This document shows, one piece after another, positions 16,108-25,307 of a stretch of 35,230 bases of DNA (the first letter of the stretch is position 1; every line of letters starts with the position of its first letter). The stretch is from Acidobacteriota bacterium. GTDB taxonomy: Bacteria > Acidobacteriota > Thermoanaerobaculia > Thermoanaerobaculales > Thermoanaerobaculaceae. The stretch spans positions 1 to 35,230 of the forward strand of contig PMLC01000102.1 of NCBI GenBank assembly GCA_003158745.1. The letters run 5' to 3'. Below the pieces are notes generated by a model. The model saw only the letters and a program-made list of their open reading frames with translations, did not search any database and had not been told where the DNA came from. The position numbers and the translations under genes were made by a program.

Positions 16108-18053
16108 ATCCCCTCCGTCGCCTTCGTGACCTTGTTCTGCCAGACGCCGTACGCCAGCAGGATCGCGAAGATTACCATCGAGTACGCCGCCGCGTAGCCG
16201 TAGCGGTACTGCTCGAACGCGAACTTGTACGCCTGGGTGATCATGATCTCGGTGGAGTGCTCCGGATCACCTCCGGAAACGATGTAGATGATGTTGAACA
16301 TGTTGAACGTCCAGATCACGGACAGAATGACCGCGGGCACCAGGGCGGGCTTGAGAGACGGCAGGGTGATCGAGCGGAACTGCTGCCATCGCGTGGCGCC
16401 ATCTACGCGCGCAGCCTCGTAGAGGTCCGCCGAGATCGACTGCAGCGCGCCGAGGCAGATCACCATCATGAACGGCACCGAGAGCCAGGCGTTGGTCGCG
16501 ATGCACGCGAACAGCGATGTCGCGGGTCTCTCGAACCAGGCGACGGGAGTGCCCCCGAACATTTGGATGATCTGGTTGATCACGCCGAACTGCTGGTGGA
16601 ACATCCCCTTCCAGATCAAAGCGGTGATGTAGTTGGGCATCGCCCACGGCATGACGAAGATGACCCGGTAGATCGGGCGGAACACCAGCCCCTTGGTGTT
16701 GAGGATGAGCGCGAGGAAGAGCCCCATTCCGACGCCGTACGCGACGTTGGTCACGGTCCAGACGATCGTGACGCCGAGGGTCCAGTAGAGGTTCTGGTAG
16801 TTCCACACCAACCCGGCGGCGGTGCTCTTGGCGATGTGAAAGTCGCCGAGAATGTCCACGAAGTTCTTCAAGCCGACCCAGACCTGGGAGAGCGGCGCCT
16901 GCGTCGTGTAAATCGAGGAATCGGTGAACGCGAGCACCACCCCGTAGAGGAACGGGAGGAACACGAGCAGCAGCATGCCGAAGATTGCGGGGAAGGTGTA
17001 GGTGTATGCCTGGTGGTGCTTGCTGATCGTGGCGCCGAGACGAGAGGCTGCGCCGAGACCGACGAAAAGGAGGAGCGCCAGCGCCACTACCGCGATGGCC
17101 CCGATGACGCGCGCGGTCGAGGACGCCCCCGCTGCCAGGCCCTGCTCGAACTTGGCCTGATCGACTTTCCCATCGGCCCCGATCACCCCCAACGGCCGAC
17201 GGAAGAGGTCCGCGTCCCAGCTCGCGGGTTGAAGAGGCTTCAGGCCCCCGCCGGGCGCGACCTCCTGCAGCGCCTTGGCCGCTCTCCCTTCTTCCGCGGT
17301 GACAGCGGAGGCCACGGCGGACTCGGTCGCGCGGCGGTCTCCGCTCACCGCGGTGAAGGCTTGCCTCCCCAACACGACCATCACGGCCACGAGCACGAGG
17401 CACGCGACCAGCGCGAGCATCGTGCGTCGCTCGCCCGTCGCCAGGGCCATGAGCCAGAACACTGCGGCGGCGACGACCACCGCCAGGCCGGAGAAGAGCC
17501 AATCCGGATGTGGAGCAGCCGGGAGCGGCGTGGTCTCAAGGGCCACGAGCCCGACGACCGAACCGTCTTTCTCGAGGGGCGCGGCCAACGAAAGGCCGCC
17601 GCTCGCCGACGAAGCGACCTCGATCTCCGGCTTGCGGGCGGCGCCTTCCTGATGGTTGGTCTCGACCGCCGCACGCAGCCGCTGTGCCTGGTCGTAGATC
17701 GGCTTCTCGTCTTGGGTGAGCCTGCGCGGGGCAGCCTTCTCGCCACGGTCCTCCGGCGCCGTCGAGGCCTCGAGCGAGACCCCGTCGAGCACCATGACGC
17801 GCGCAGCCACCAGCGATGAGTCGCCGCCGGCGAATGCCGCAACCGCCCGGCGCAATCCGTCGCCGGTTCCGCCGGCGCGCTCAGCGACCTCGGCGAGCGC
17901 CGAGACCGTCACGACCGCAACTCGCGACGCGCGGAACCGGTTCTCCTGTGCCCGCGCCCTCGCCAACATCCACTGGGAGAGGGCTGCACCGAGGATCAAC
18001 GCAGCCACCATGCCGGCGGCGAAACGGCGGCGGCGGGAGGGCCCGGGGCTCAT
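16104..18053 (-). CDS. malF: MalF-type permease with N-terminal extracytoplasmic sensor-like extension
   Basis: Residues about 345-649 form a normal MalF permease: membrane segments from 351 on, and the EAA loop EAARVDGATRWQQFRSITLP at 546-565. In front lie some 330 extra residues: membrane segment 12-30, a first extracytoplasmic region (about 35-180, with SLAAPLEKDGSVVGLVALET at 155-174, a Cache/PAS-like strand pattern), segments 185-206 and 210-229, a second exported region (about 232-315, with DLFRRPLGVIGADGKVD) and segment 317-336. E. coli MalF has one big periplasmic loop elsewhere, so this layout is unusual. The ATG at 18053 overlaps the malE stop (ATGA), and the open frame continues upstream only inside malE. 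The extension may sense or bind a ligand, or interact with MalE; this is inference. No frameshift or linker repeat marks the junction. Confidence 0.92.
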   Translation of the reverse strand: MSPGPSRRRRFAAGMVAALILGAALSQWMLARARAQENRFRASRVAVVTVSALAEVAERAGGTGDGLRRAVAAFAGGDSSLVAARVMVLDGVSLEASTAPEDRGEKAAPRRLTQDEKPIYDQAQRLRAAVETNHQEGAARKPEIEVASSASGGLSLAAPLEKDGSVVGLVALETTPLPAAPHPDWLFSGLAVVVAAAVFWLMALATGERRTMLALVACLVLVAVMVVLGRQAFTAVSGDRRATESAVASAVTAEEGRAAKALQEVAPGGGLKPLQPASWDADLFRRPLGVIGADGKVDQAKFEQGLAAGASSTARVIGAIAVVALALLLFVGLGAASRLGATISKHHQAYTYTFPAIFGMLLLVFLPFLYGVVLAFTDSSIYTTQAPLSQVWVGLKNFVDILGDFHIAKSTAAGLVWNYQNLYWTLGVTIVWTVTNVAYGVGMGLFLALILNTKGLVFRPIYRVIFVMPWAMPNYITALIWKGMFHQQFGVINQIIQMFGGTPVAWFERPATSLFACIATNAWLSVPFMMVICLGALQSISADLYEAARVDGATRWQQFRSITLPSLKPALVPAVILSVIWTFNMFNIIYIVSGGDPEHSTEIMITQAYKFAFEQYRYGYAAAYSMVIFAILLAYGVWQNKVTKATEGI

Positions 18054-19282
18054 CGCTGCTTCCGGAGCAGCTTGACCGCCTCCACGACCTCTGCCTGCGC
18101 CTTGTCGAGGGCGGCCTTCGGCGTCGCGGACTTCTGCACAGCGGCGGCCATCGCCGACGTCATCGGGGTCCACATCATGCTCATCTCGGCGAGGTTCGGC
18201 ATCGGCACCGCCACCTCGACCTGCTGCCGGAACTCCTTGAGGATCGGGTCCGCGGCCACCTGCGGATCGAGGTACACCGCCTTGTTCGCCGGCGTCTGGC
18301 GGCCCTCGAGCGCCATGATCTTGGTGGCAGGGGTGTCGGTCAGGTACTTCACGAAGTCGTAGGCCGCATCCTTGTTCTTGGAGCCGGCCGCGATGAACAC
18401 GCCCTCGACCGTCATCCACGGGCTCATCGGCTTGCCGCCAGCCTCGTCCACGGTGGGGAGCGGCGCCAGGCCGTAGTCCACGCCCTGGGCGATCTCCCCC
18501 AGGAACCACGGCCCGTTGAACACAATCGCCGCCTTGCCGTCGTTGAACAGGGAAGTCACGAGAACCGTGGATGGCTCCGCAGGCAGGAACTTGTCCTTCT
18601 CCGCCCATTTCATGACGAGCTCTACTGACTTCACGTTCTCCGGGCTGTTGATGATCGGCTTGCCGGCCGCGTCGAAGACCCCGCCCCCGAAGGCGTTCAT
18701 CAGGATGGCGTGGTAATAGAAGTTCGTATACCAGTACGCCACCCCGAATCGGCCCGTGCTGGCGTCGGTCAGCGACTTCGCCAGCTGCACCAGCTCGCCG
18801 GTGGTCTTGGGCGGCTTCGTCACGAGCTTCTTGTTGTAGACCATCGTGAGGACCTTGTAGTTCAACGGCAGCGCATAGATCGTGCCGTGGTAGGTCATCG
18901 CCTCGACGGTAGTCGCAATAAAGCGATCCTTCGTCGCCTGGTCAACGAAGAAGTCTATCGGCTCGATCGTCTTCCCCGCCTCCACCCAGCCGCCCAACCG
19001 GTCCTGGGCGAAGATGAACATGTCCGGTCCCCTGCCGCGCGGCACGGCGGCGGTGATCTTGTCGGCGAAGGCGTCGTACGGGACCGGCAGCGTGGTCACC
19101 TTGATGCCGGCGCCGGCCCTTGCCGCGTTGTAGGCCGCAACGACCTTCTCGAGAGCGGCCGCTTCACCGCCGCGGTACGCGTGCCAGACCACGAGCTCCA
19201 CAGGCGGTGCGGCCACAGCCGAAACGCCGCAAAGCAAGCCCAGCGCGATGCAGATCACGAGGCGAGAGTTTCTTTGTTTCAT
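18050..19282 (-). CDS. malE: Maltose/maltodextrin-binding protein MalE
   Basis: Periplasmic solute-binding protein of the type 1 sugar family, delivering maltodextrin to MalFG. The 410-residue precursor has a signal peptide (about 1-24, cut near AVAA) and no lipobox. Mature features include ELVVWHAYRGGEAAALEKVV, the hinge-region GPDMFIFAQDRLGGW and YALPLNYKVLTMVYNKKL, all typical of MalE-like proteins. I chose the ATG at 19282 because GAGGAGGAT lies in front of it; a GTG at 19297 would start inside that ribosome site. It is 11 bases after malK and overlaps malF by four bases. Confidence 0.95.
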   Translation of the reverse strand: MKQRNSRLVICIALGLLCGVSAVAAPPVELVVWHAYRGGEAAALEKVVAAYNAARAGAGIKVTTLPVPYDAFADKITAAVPRGRGPDMFIFAQDRLGGWVEAGKTIEPIDFFVDQATKDRFIATTVEAMTYHGTIYALPLNYKVLTMVYNKKLVTKPPKTTGELVQLAKSLTDASTGRFGVAYWYTNFYYHAILMNAFGGGVFDAAGKPIINSPENVKSVELVMKWAEKDKFLPAEPSTVLVTSLFNDGKAAIVFNGPWFLGEIAQGVDYGLAPLPTVDEAGGKPMSPWMTVEGVFIAAGSKNKDAAYDFVKYLTDTPATKIMALEGRQTPANKAVYLDPQVAADPILKEFRQQVEVAVPMPNLAEMSMMWTPMTSAMAAAVQKSATPKAALDKAQAEVVEAVKLLRKQR

Positions 19283-19293
19283 CGCGATCCTCC

Positions 19294-20385
<1,092 letters not shown>

Positions 20386-20420
20386 TCGCCAGGTCCCCCT
20401 TGTCGGGCTCGCGTGCAGCG

Positions 20421-21995
20421 TCAGCGCCGAGCGTCGCGAGCCAGTATCCGCGCGGTCTTTGCCTCCACAGTCGTTTCGATGGTCCCACTTGTCAACGGCA
20501 CGGCACCGCCGTTCCAGACGTCGCTCACGCTTCCGCCGGCCCATTCACCGGGCGCGGCGAAACGCGCGAGGACCGGCGTGCCCCCCCGGTTGATCGCCAC
20601 GACGACCGCGTCGTCGGACTTCGGGTCTTTCTGAAGGAAGACCAGGAGGTCACCGTCGGCCACCAGTTCCTCGTGCGTGCCGCGCGAGAGGGCGGGGTGC
20701 ACCCTCCGGATCCTGATCAGCTTCTGGTAGTCCGACCTGAGGGCTTCGTCGCGAGGAAACCCCTTACCAGGAAGAATGTCGCGCTGGCCCCAGGGCATGT
20801 CGCTGCGGTTTTCCGGCCAGTCGCCGCCGAGCCTGCCGACCTCCTCACCGTAGTAGATCACCGGCACGCCGATCGAGGTGAACTGCAGCACCGCCGCGAG
20901 CCTGAACAGCGCCTTGTCGCCGCCCAGCTGGTACAGCGCCCCGGGGACGTCGTGGGAGGAGAGGTATTGCGCCAGCAGATGCCCCGAGCGCACCCTCTCC
21001 CGGGATTTCAAGTAATGGTCGAACGCGACGGCGCGCCCGCGGCCCTGCACGAAGCCCAGGACGTTTCCCTGGAAGGAGAAGTCGAAGCCGGCGTCGAGCT
21101 CGTCGGCCGCGAAGTACGGGTCGAGGACCTGAGCATCGCCGCCCCACACCTCGCCGAGGAGGAAGAACCCCCGGGGAAGCTCGGCGCGCGTCCTGCGCCG
21201 GTGCTCCTGCCAGAACTCATGGCCCACGTTCTTGACCGTGTCCAGCCGGAAGCCGTCGACGCCCGATTTCTTGGCCCAGGCGAGCTGAGCCTTGAGCAGG
21301 AAGTCCGCGACCTCCGGCATCTCGGTCTTGAAGTCCGGCAGGCCGGCGACGCAGCTCGTCAGGTCGTCGGTGCCGCACGTGCCTGCCGCCTCGGAGCGCA
21401 GCCAGCCCTTCGTCGTGGGGTCCGAGAGGTAGTGGGATCCGTAGCCGGCGTGGTTGTAGACGACGTCTAGGAGCACCTTGATGCCGCGCCGGTGGCACTC
21501 GCTCACCAACGCCACGAGTTCTGCGTCCGAGCCGAAGCGCGGGTCGAGCCTCGTGAAGTCGTCGGCCCAGTACCCGTGGTACGCCCAGTCGGGAAACCCC
21601 GCGCCCGTGACGGGTCCGTCGATGTTCTTGACGACAGGTGTGATCCAGATTGCGGTCGCCCCCAGCCCGGCGATCTCGTCCAGGTGTTCGCGCAGGCCCT
21701 TGAGGTCTCCACCGTGAAACGCGCCCTTGGCCGCGCGGTCGACGTTTGAGTCGTTGGTCAGGTCGCCGTCGGCCCAGCGGTCCACGATGGCAAAGTAGAG
21801 GATCGCCTCCGACCAGTCGGACTGAGGCACGACGCTCAACGGGGCGGGGGCCGGCGCCGCGGCTTTGATGAGCGTGCGACACGAAGTCGCGCACCCCGAG
21901 ATGAACAAACCCACCAGAAGGAACGCTGCGAGAGGACGAGCTAGCAAAGCCCGCCGCACAAAGCCGCCCCGAAGGGTGAAGATTGGCGAGTCCAT
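20421..21995 (-). CDS. Lipoprotein alpha-amylase, GH13, first gene of the maltodextrin operon
   Basis: A 524-residue exported GH13 amylase. A signal peptide ends in the lipobox ISGC with Cys35 as the lipid-bearing residue, so the enzyme is membrane-tethered. Catalytic residues are Asp252 in GFRLDTVKN, Glu282 in LGEVWG and Asp349 in SSHDV; the calcium-site region reads LLDVVYNHAGYGSHY. The N-terminal LYFAIVDRWADGD and GAFHGGDLKGL resemble cyclomaltodextrinase- or CGTase-like amylases. The start at 21995 follows GGAGGAA; an earlier ATG pair at 22046 lacks a ribosome site. It lies 35 bases before malK and is the first gene of the operon. It probably trims alpha-glucan to maltodextrins at the cell surface or in the periplasm; whether the anchor is in the inner or outer membrane is not certain. 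Confidence 0.94.
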   Translation of the reverse strand: MDSPIFTLRGGFVRRALLARPLAAFLLVGLFISGCATSCRTLIKAAAPAPAPLSVVPQSDWSEAILYFAIVDRWADGDLTNDSNVDRAAKGAFHGGDLKGLREHLDEIAGLGATAIWITPVVKNIDGPVTGAGFPDWAYHGYWADDFTRLDPRFGSDAELVALVSECHRRGIKVLLDVVYNHAGYGSHYLSDPTTKGWLRSEAAGTCGTDDLTSCVAGLPDFKTEMPEVADFLLKAQLAWAKKSGVDGFRLDTVKNVGHEFWQEHRRRTRAELPRGFFLLGEVWGGDAQVLDPYFAADELDAGFDFSFQGNVLGFVQGRGRAVAFDHYLKSRERVRSGHLLAQYLSSHDVPGALYQLGGDKALFRLAAVLQFTSIGVPVIYYGEEVGRLGGDWPENRSDMPWGQRDILPGKGFPRDEALRSDYQKLIRIRRVHPALSRGTHEELVADGDLLVFLQKDPKSDDAVVVAINRGGTPVLARFAAPGEWAGGSVSDVWNGGAVPLTSGTIETTVEAKTARILARDARR

Positions 21996-22172
21996 TCGGC
22001 CTTCCTCCAGATAATAGCAGAGATCCCGTCGGCTCATGAAGAGCAAATCCGGCCGCGGGCGGTTCAGGGCCAGGACCTCTGGCGAGCCAGGGGAGCCGTG
22101 TTGGTGCCGGTCCTGCGCTCTCCGCCATGGTGTCCGACAGCGGTGTCTCCGGACGGGCCTGGGGGCGCCAAC

Positions 22173-23705
22173 TCAGCGCTCCCAGCGGAACCCGGCCACC
22201 CACATCCAGGCGTCGTATCTGATCGGGATGTCGATCCTCTCGGACAGCCCGACGAACTCCGGCCGGATCGTCAGGGGGAGGATGGGCAGCTCCGCCAGGA
22301 CCTGCCGCTGCGCCCGTTGGAGGAGCGCAAGACGCTGCACGGGGTCCATTTCGGTGTTCGCCGCCTCGAGGAGCGCGTCGGTTTGGAAGCTCGATTCGCC
22401 GGAGTAGTTCTCGAGCCCCAGCCCGCGTAACGCGTCCCGCGTGTGCACGGAGCTGTCGAGGAACTCCGAGGCGTCGGCGGTGGTGCACGCCCGCCCGTAC
22501 GTCAGCAAAGGCAGCTCGCCCGCTCGAGCGCGACGCAGCAACTCGGCCAACGTGAGCTCCTTCGCCGTCACCTTGACGCCGAGACGACCCAGGTCTTCTA
22601 CGAGCGCGGCCACGTAGGCCTTCGGGATCGAGCCGTGAGCGAGCTCTACCGAGAACCCGTCGGGGAAACCGGCCTCCGAGAGCAAACGCCGCGCGTGCGG
22701 AAGGTCGAAGGGAACGGGCGAGAGCCCGGGATCGTAACCGAACACGACGGGCTGGACGTACTGCGACGCGACGGCGCCGTTGCCCCGGAAGATCTTCCCG
22801 ACCAGACCTTCACGATCGATCGCCATCAACATCGCCCGCCGCACTCGGGGGTCGCCAAAGGCGCGGCGCGCCTCTCCGGTTGCCGCCCGAGGCGCAACGA
22901 CCAGGATCTGGACCCCCAGGCTCGGCTGTTGTTTCACGCGGAGCCCCTGATGCCGCTCGATCTCCCCCAGAACGGCGTCCACGAGTCGGACGGACACGTC
23001 GACGCTGCCGGAAACGAACCTGTCGCTCCGCGTGTCCTCGTCCTCCACGAACGAGAAAACGACGCGCCGAACGTCGGCCGTGCCCCGCCAGCCGGGCCAG
23101 GCTTCCGCCACAATCGACCCATCGCTCCGGCGCTCGACGAACCGGTACGGTCCGGTGCCGATGGGCTGCGTGATCTCCACCACGGACGCCTGGGTGTGCG
23201 GCACGATGAACAGGAACGCCAGCCGGTTCAGCAGCGTCGGCGAGGGCGAGGCGGTCTCGATCACGACGGCGGCGTTGCCGTCTGCGACCACCTTCCGGAT
23301 CCCGACCAGGTAGTGCCGGATCTTCGACCGGGGATCGCGCAGCGCTCGCTCGAAGCTGGCCACGACGTCGGCGCTGCCGAACGGCTCGCCGTTGGAGAAC
23401 CGGACCCCGCGCCTGAGTGCAAACCGCACGTGGTTCGCGTCCAATACGGTCCAGGACTCCGCGAGCGACGGCTCGATCCTCATCTCCGGCGTGAGCCGGA
23501 CCAGCGCGTCGTAGAAGTTGCAGAGCAGCGACCAGCCGACGCTCTCGTTGTGGTGGTGCGGGTCGAGCGTGGTCGGCAAGCGATCGAGGTTGACGATGAG
23601 GGGCGAGTGGCCCTGAGGGCCTCGGCACGCAACTGCGCCACACACTGCCAGCGCGAGGACAAACCGAGCCCTCACTCCACCCCGACACAGCAGTGCTGCC
23701 CTCAT
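22173..23705 (-). CDS. Peptide-type ABC transporter solute-binding lipoprotein (SBP_bac_5), orphan
   Basis: A 510-residue protein of the dipeptide/oligopeptide-binding family. It has a signal peptide with lipobox AVAC (Cys27) and the family pattern: LPTTLDPHHHNE, LVRLTPEMRIEPSLAESW, VRFALRRGVRFSNGEPFGSADVVASFERAL (the latter spanning about 95-125), IGTGPYRFV, and PRVRRAMLMAIDREGLV. The ATG at 23705 was chosen over a GTG at 23732. No permease or ATPase of this type lies in the window, so it is an orphan or serves a transporter elsewhere. The ligand is unknown; oligopeptides, metals or sugars are possible. It is divergent from the phosphatase gene, with a 200-base gap, and 177 bases before the amylase start. 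Confidence 0.9.
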   Translation of the reverse strand: MRAALLCRGGVRARFVLALAVCGAVACRGPQGHSPLIVNLDRLPTTLDPHHHNESVGWSLLCNFYDALVRLTPEMRIEPSLAESWTVLDANHVRFALRRGVRFSNGEPFGSADVVASFERALRDPRSKIRHYLVGIRKVVADGNAAVVIETASPSPTLLNRLAFLFIVPHTQASVVEITQPIGTGPYRFVERRSDGSIVAEAWPGWRGTADVRRVVFSFVEDEDTRSDRFVSGSVDVSVRLVDAVLGEIERHQGLRVKQQPSLGVQILVVAPRAATGEARRAFGDPRVRRAMLMAIDREGLVGKIFRGNGAVASQYVQPVVFGYDPGLSPVPFDLPHARRLLSEAGFPDGFSVELAHGSIPKAYVAALVEDLGRLGVKVTAKELTLAELLRRARAGELPLLTYGRACTTADASEFLDSSVHTRDALRGLGLENYSGESSFQTDALLEAANTEMDPVQRLALLQRAQRQVLAELPILPLTIRPEFVGLSERIDIPIRYDAWMWVAGFRWER

Positions 23706-23928
23706 TCCCGCGGCTCCCGAGCTTCTGGCCACTCTACGTCAGGCTGTCCGTTCTCGCTACCCTGGGCACAACCGTGCCCCGGAACACCAGCGCCCAGATT
23801 TCGACGGCATCCACTGCAGTGTCGCTGGCACTCCGTGCCGGGCTCCTCGTCTTTGCCTGGTTGTGAACCCGCGCGAGCGGGCCATCGTATGATCCAGGGA
23901 CGGGACTGGGAGGAACACCACGGGGCGC

Positions 23929-25017
23929 CTGAAGAGGTTCTACAACGACTTCACCGACGGCTTCACAAGGGAGGAGTTGCGGCGGCTGGTCGGGCGCGAC
24001 GCGCGCCGGGCCTACCGCGTGATCACCCGCGAGCAGGACCTCTCAGCAGAGCCGAGAGGAGTCCTGCGACGCTGGCTATTCCGCGCCAGGGTGGTCTTCC
24101 TCGGCCTGTCGCACAAGCTCACGCCGGCGCGCCGGGTCCTGTTCGGGCTGGCGATCCTGGCGGCGCTTATGGGTCTCTTCAAGATCAACGCCGTCGTGGA
24201 AACCGAGAGGTTCTCGGTGGATTTCTCGCCGCTTTTCTTCCTCTTCAGCGTCGTCAGCCTCGCGTTCCTTCTGGCCCTCGAGCTCGTCGACCGGGTGCTG
24301 GTGCGCGACGAGCTCGAGGTCGCGCGGCAGCTCCAGCGCGATCTCCTGCCCTCCGCCGTGCCGGCAATCCTCGGTTACGACGTGGCGCACTCGTACCGGA
24401 CCGCCAATGAAATCGGCGGGGACTACTACGACTTCCTCGACATCCCCGATGGCCGGACGGCGCTCGTGATCGGAGATGCCAGCGGCCACGGGATGGCCGC
24501 CGGCCTCCTGATGGCGATCGCAAACGCGGCGCTCAAGCTCGCCGTCGAGGTCGACCCGACGCCCGAACGGGTGGCAGCGCTCCTCAACCGCGTCCTCTAC
24601 CGGACCGGTGACGCGCGGGCTTTCATGACCCTGTTCTACGGAGTGCTCGACCCGCCTTCAGGCCGGCTCTCATTCGTGTGCGTCGGCCACCCGTTTCCGC
24701 TCCTAAGAAAGGCCAGCGGGGAGGTCGTCGAGCTCGGGACCGGGGGCTTCCCGCTCGGAATTCGTGAGAGCCTCCAGATCGCGCAGCACGAGGTCTCCCT
24801 GGCGCCCGGAGACTTGTTGCTGCTCTACAGCGACGGACTCCCCGAGGCCGCGAACTCGGTCGGCGAGGCGTTCGGCTACGACGCGATGAGGGCCCTGCTT
24901 CGCCAGCCGGGCGACGTCCGCCAGGTCCACGACCGCTTCCTGCGCGCCCTGGACACCCACGTCGCCGGAGAGGCTCTCAGGGACGACGTCACCCTCGTGG
25001 CCGTCGCCAGAATGTAA
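23929..25017 (+). CDS. Membrane PP2C / SpoIIE-type protein phosphatase; start unusual
   Basis: A serine/threonine phosphatase of the PPM (SpoIIE/RsbU) type. A basic N-terminal region with two membrane segments (about 80-98 and 112-132) precedes the catalytic domain, which carries GGDYYDFLDI, GDASGHGMAAGL, LYSDGLPEA and DDVTLVAV, the metal-binding Asp motifs. Partners are probably anti-sigma antagonist systems elsewhere; none are in the window. The first usual start codon in the frame, TTG at 23977, touches its own GGAGGAG sequence and would remove the conserved-looking opening KRFYNDFTDGFTREEL. A good ribosome site GGGAGGAA (23908-23915) lies before ACG (23920) and CTG (23929), with no ATG, GTG or TTG between. 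I place the start at CTG 23929, with ACG 23920 as an alternative. A -10 box TATGAT (23888-23893) is close upstream. Confidence 0.88.
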   Translation: MKRFYNDFTDGFTREELRRLVGRDARRAYRVITREQDLSAEPRGVLRRWLFRARVVFLGLSHKLTPARRVLFGLAILAALMGLFKINAVVETERFSVDFSPLFFLFSVVSLAFLLALELVDRVLVRDELEVARQLQRDLLPSAVPAILGYDVAHSYRTANEIGGDYYDFLDIPDGRTALVIGDASGHGMAAGLLMAIANAALKLAVEVDPTPERVAALLNRVLYRTGDARAFMTLFYGVLDPPSGRLSFVCVGHPFPLLRKASGEVVELGTGGFPLGIRESLQIAQHEVSLAPGDLLLLYSDGLPEAANSVGEAFGYDAMRALLRQPGDVRQVHDRFLRALDTHVAGEALRDDVTLVAVARM

Positions 25018-25144
25018 GCTCGCTCCCGCGCGGGTCCCCGCCCGTGACCCGGGGGGTCTCCGCCCGGCACTTCCATCCCTGCGCTTCGAGCGCACTCTTT
25101 CACGCTCTTGCGACACATGCTCATTGATGAGAAACGTCATCGAG

Positions 25145-25163
25145 TCTGTTACAGAGCAACAGA
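25145..25163. promoter_or_regulatory. Inverted repeat TCTGTT-N7-AACAGA upstream of the TonB receptor
   Basis: A perfect pair of 6-base arms (TCTGTT and AACAGA) 7 bases apart, in an unusually AT-rich 290-base gap (25018-25307). It lies about 80 bases before the likely promoter. Operator function is inference. Confidence 0.35.
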
Positions 25164-25225
25164 ACGCCTTGAGCCGTCAAGGTTCAGTCAGAGAAGAGTG
25201 CGACAAAGTGATGACAGAAAAGGGC

Positions 25226-25253
25226 TTGTAAAACACACAAGACATGCTAATTT
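25226..25253 (+). promoter_or_regulatory. Likely promoter of the TonB receptor gene
   Basis: TTGTAA (25226-25231) and TAATTT (25248-25253) with 16 bases between them, about 55 bases before the ATG at 25308. The rest of the gap 25018-25307 has no gene that I can support. Confidence 0.45.
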
Positions 25254-25307
25254 CCATTCAAACGACGGCCGGTCTCAACGAGCCGGGCCACCTTGGGGGG
25301 GGCGACC

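Noticed and set aside
22011-22016. TATTAT on the minus strand as a -10 box for the lipoprotein amylase operon
   Set aside because: Transcription would begin inside the GGAGGAA ribosome site just downstream, and no -35 box is at a usual distance. The true promoter is probably farther upstream and I could not identify it.
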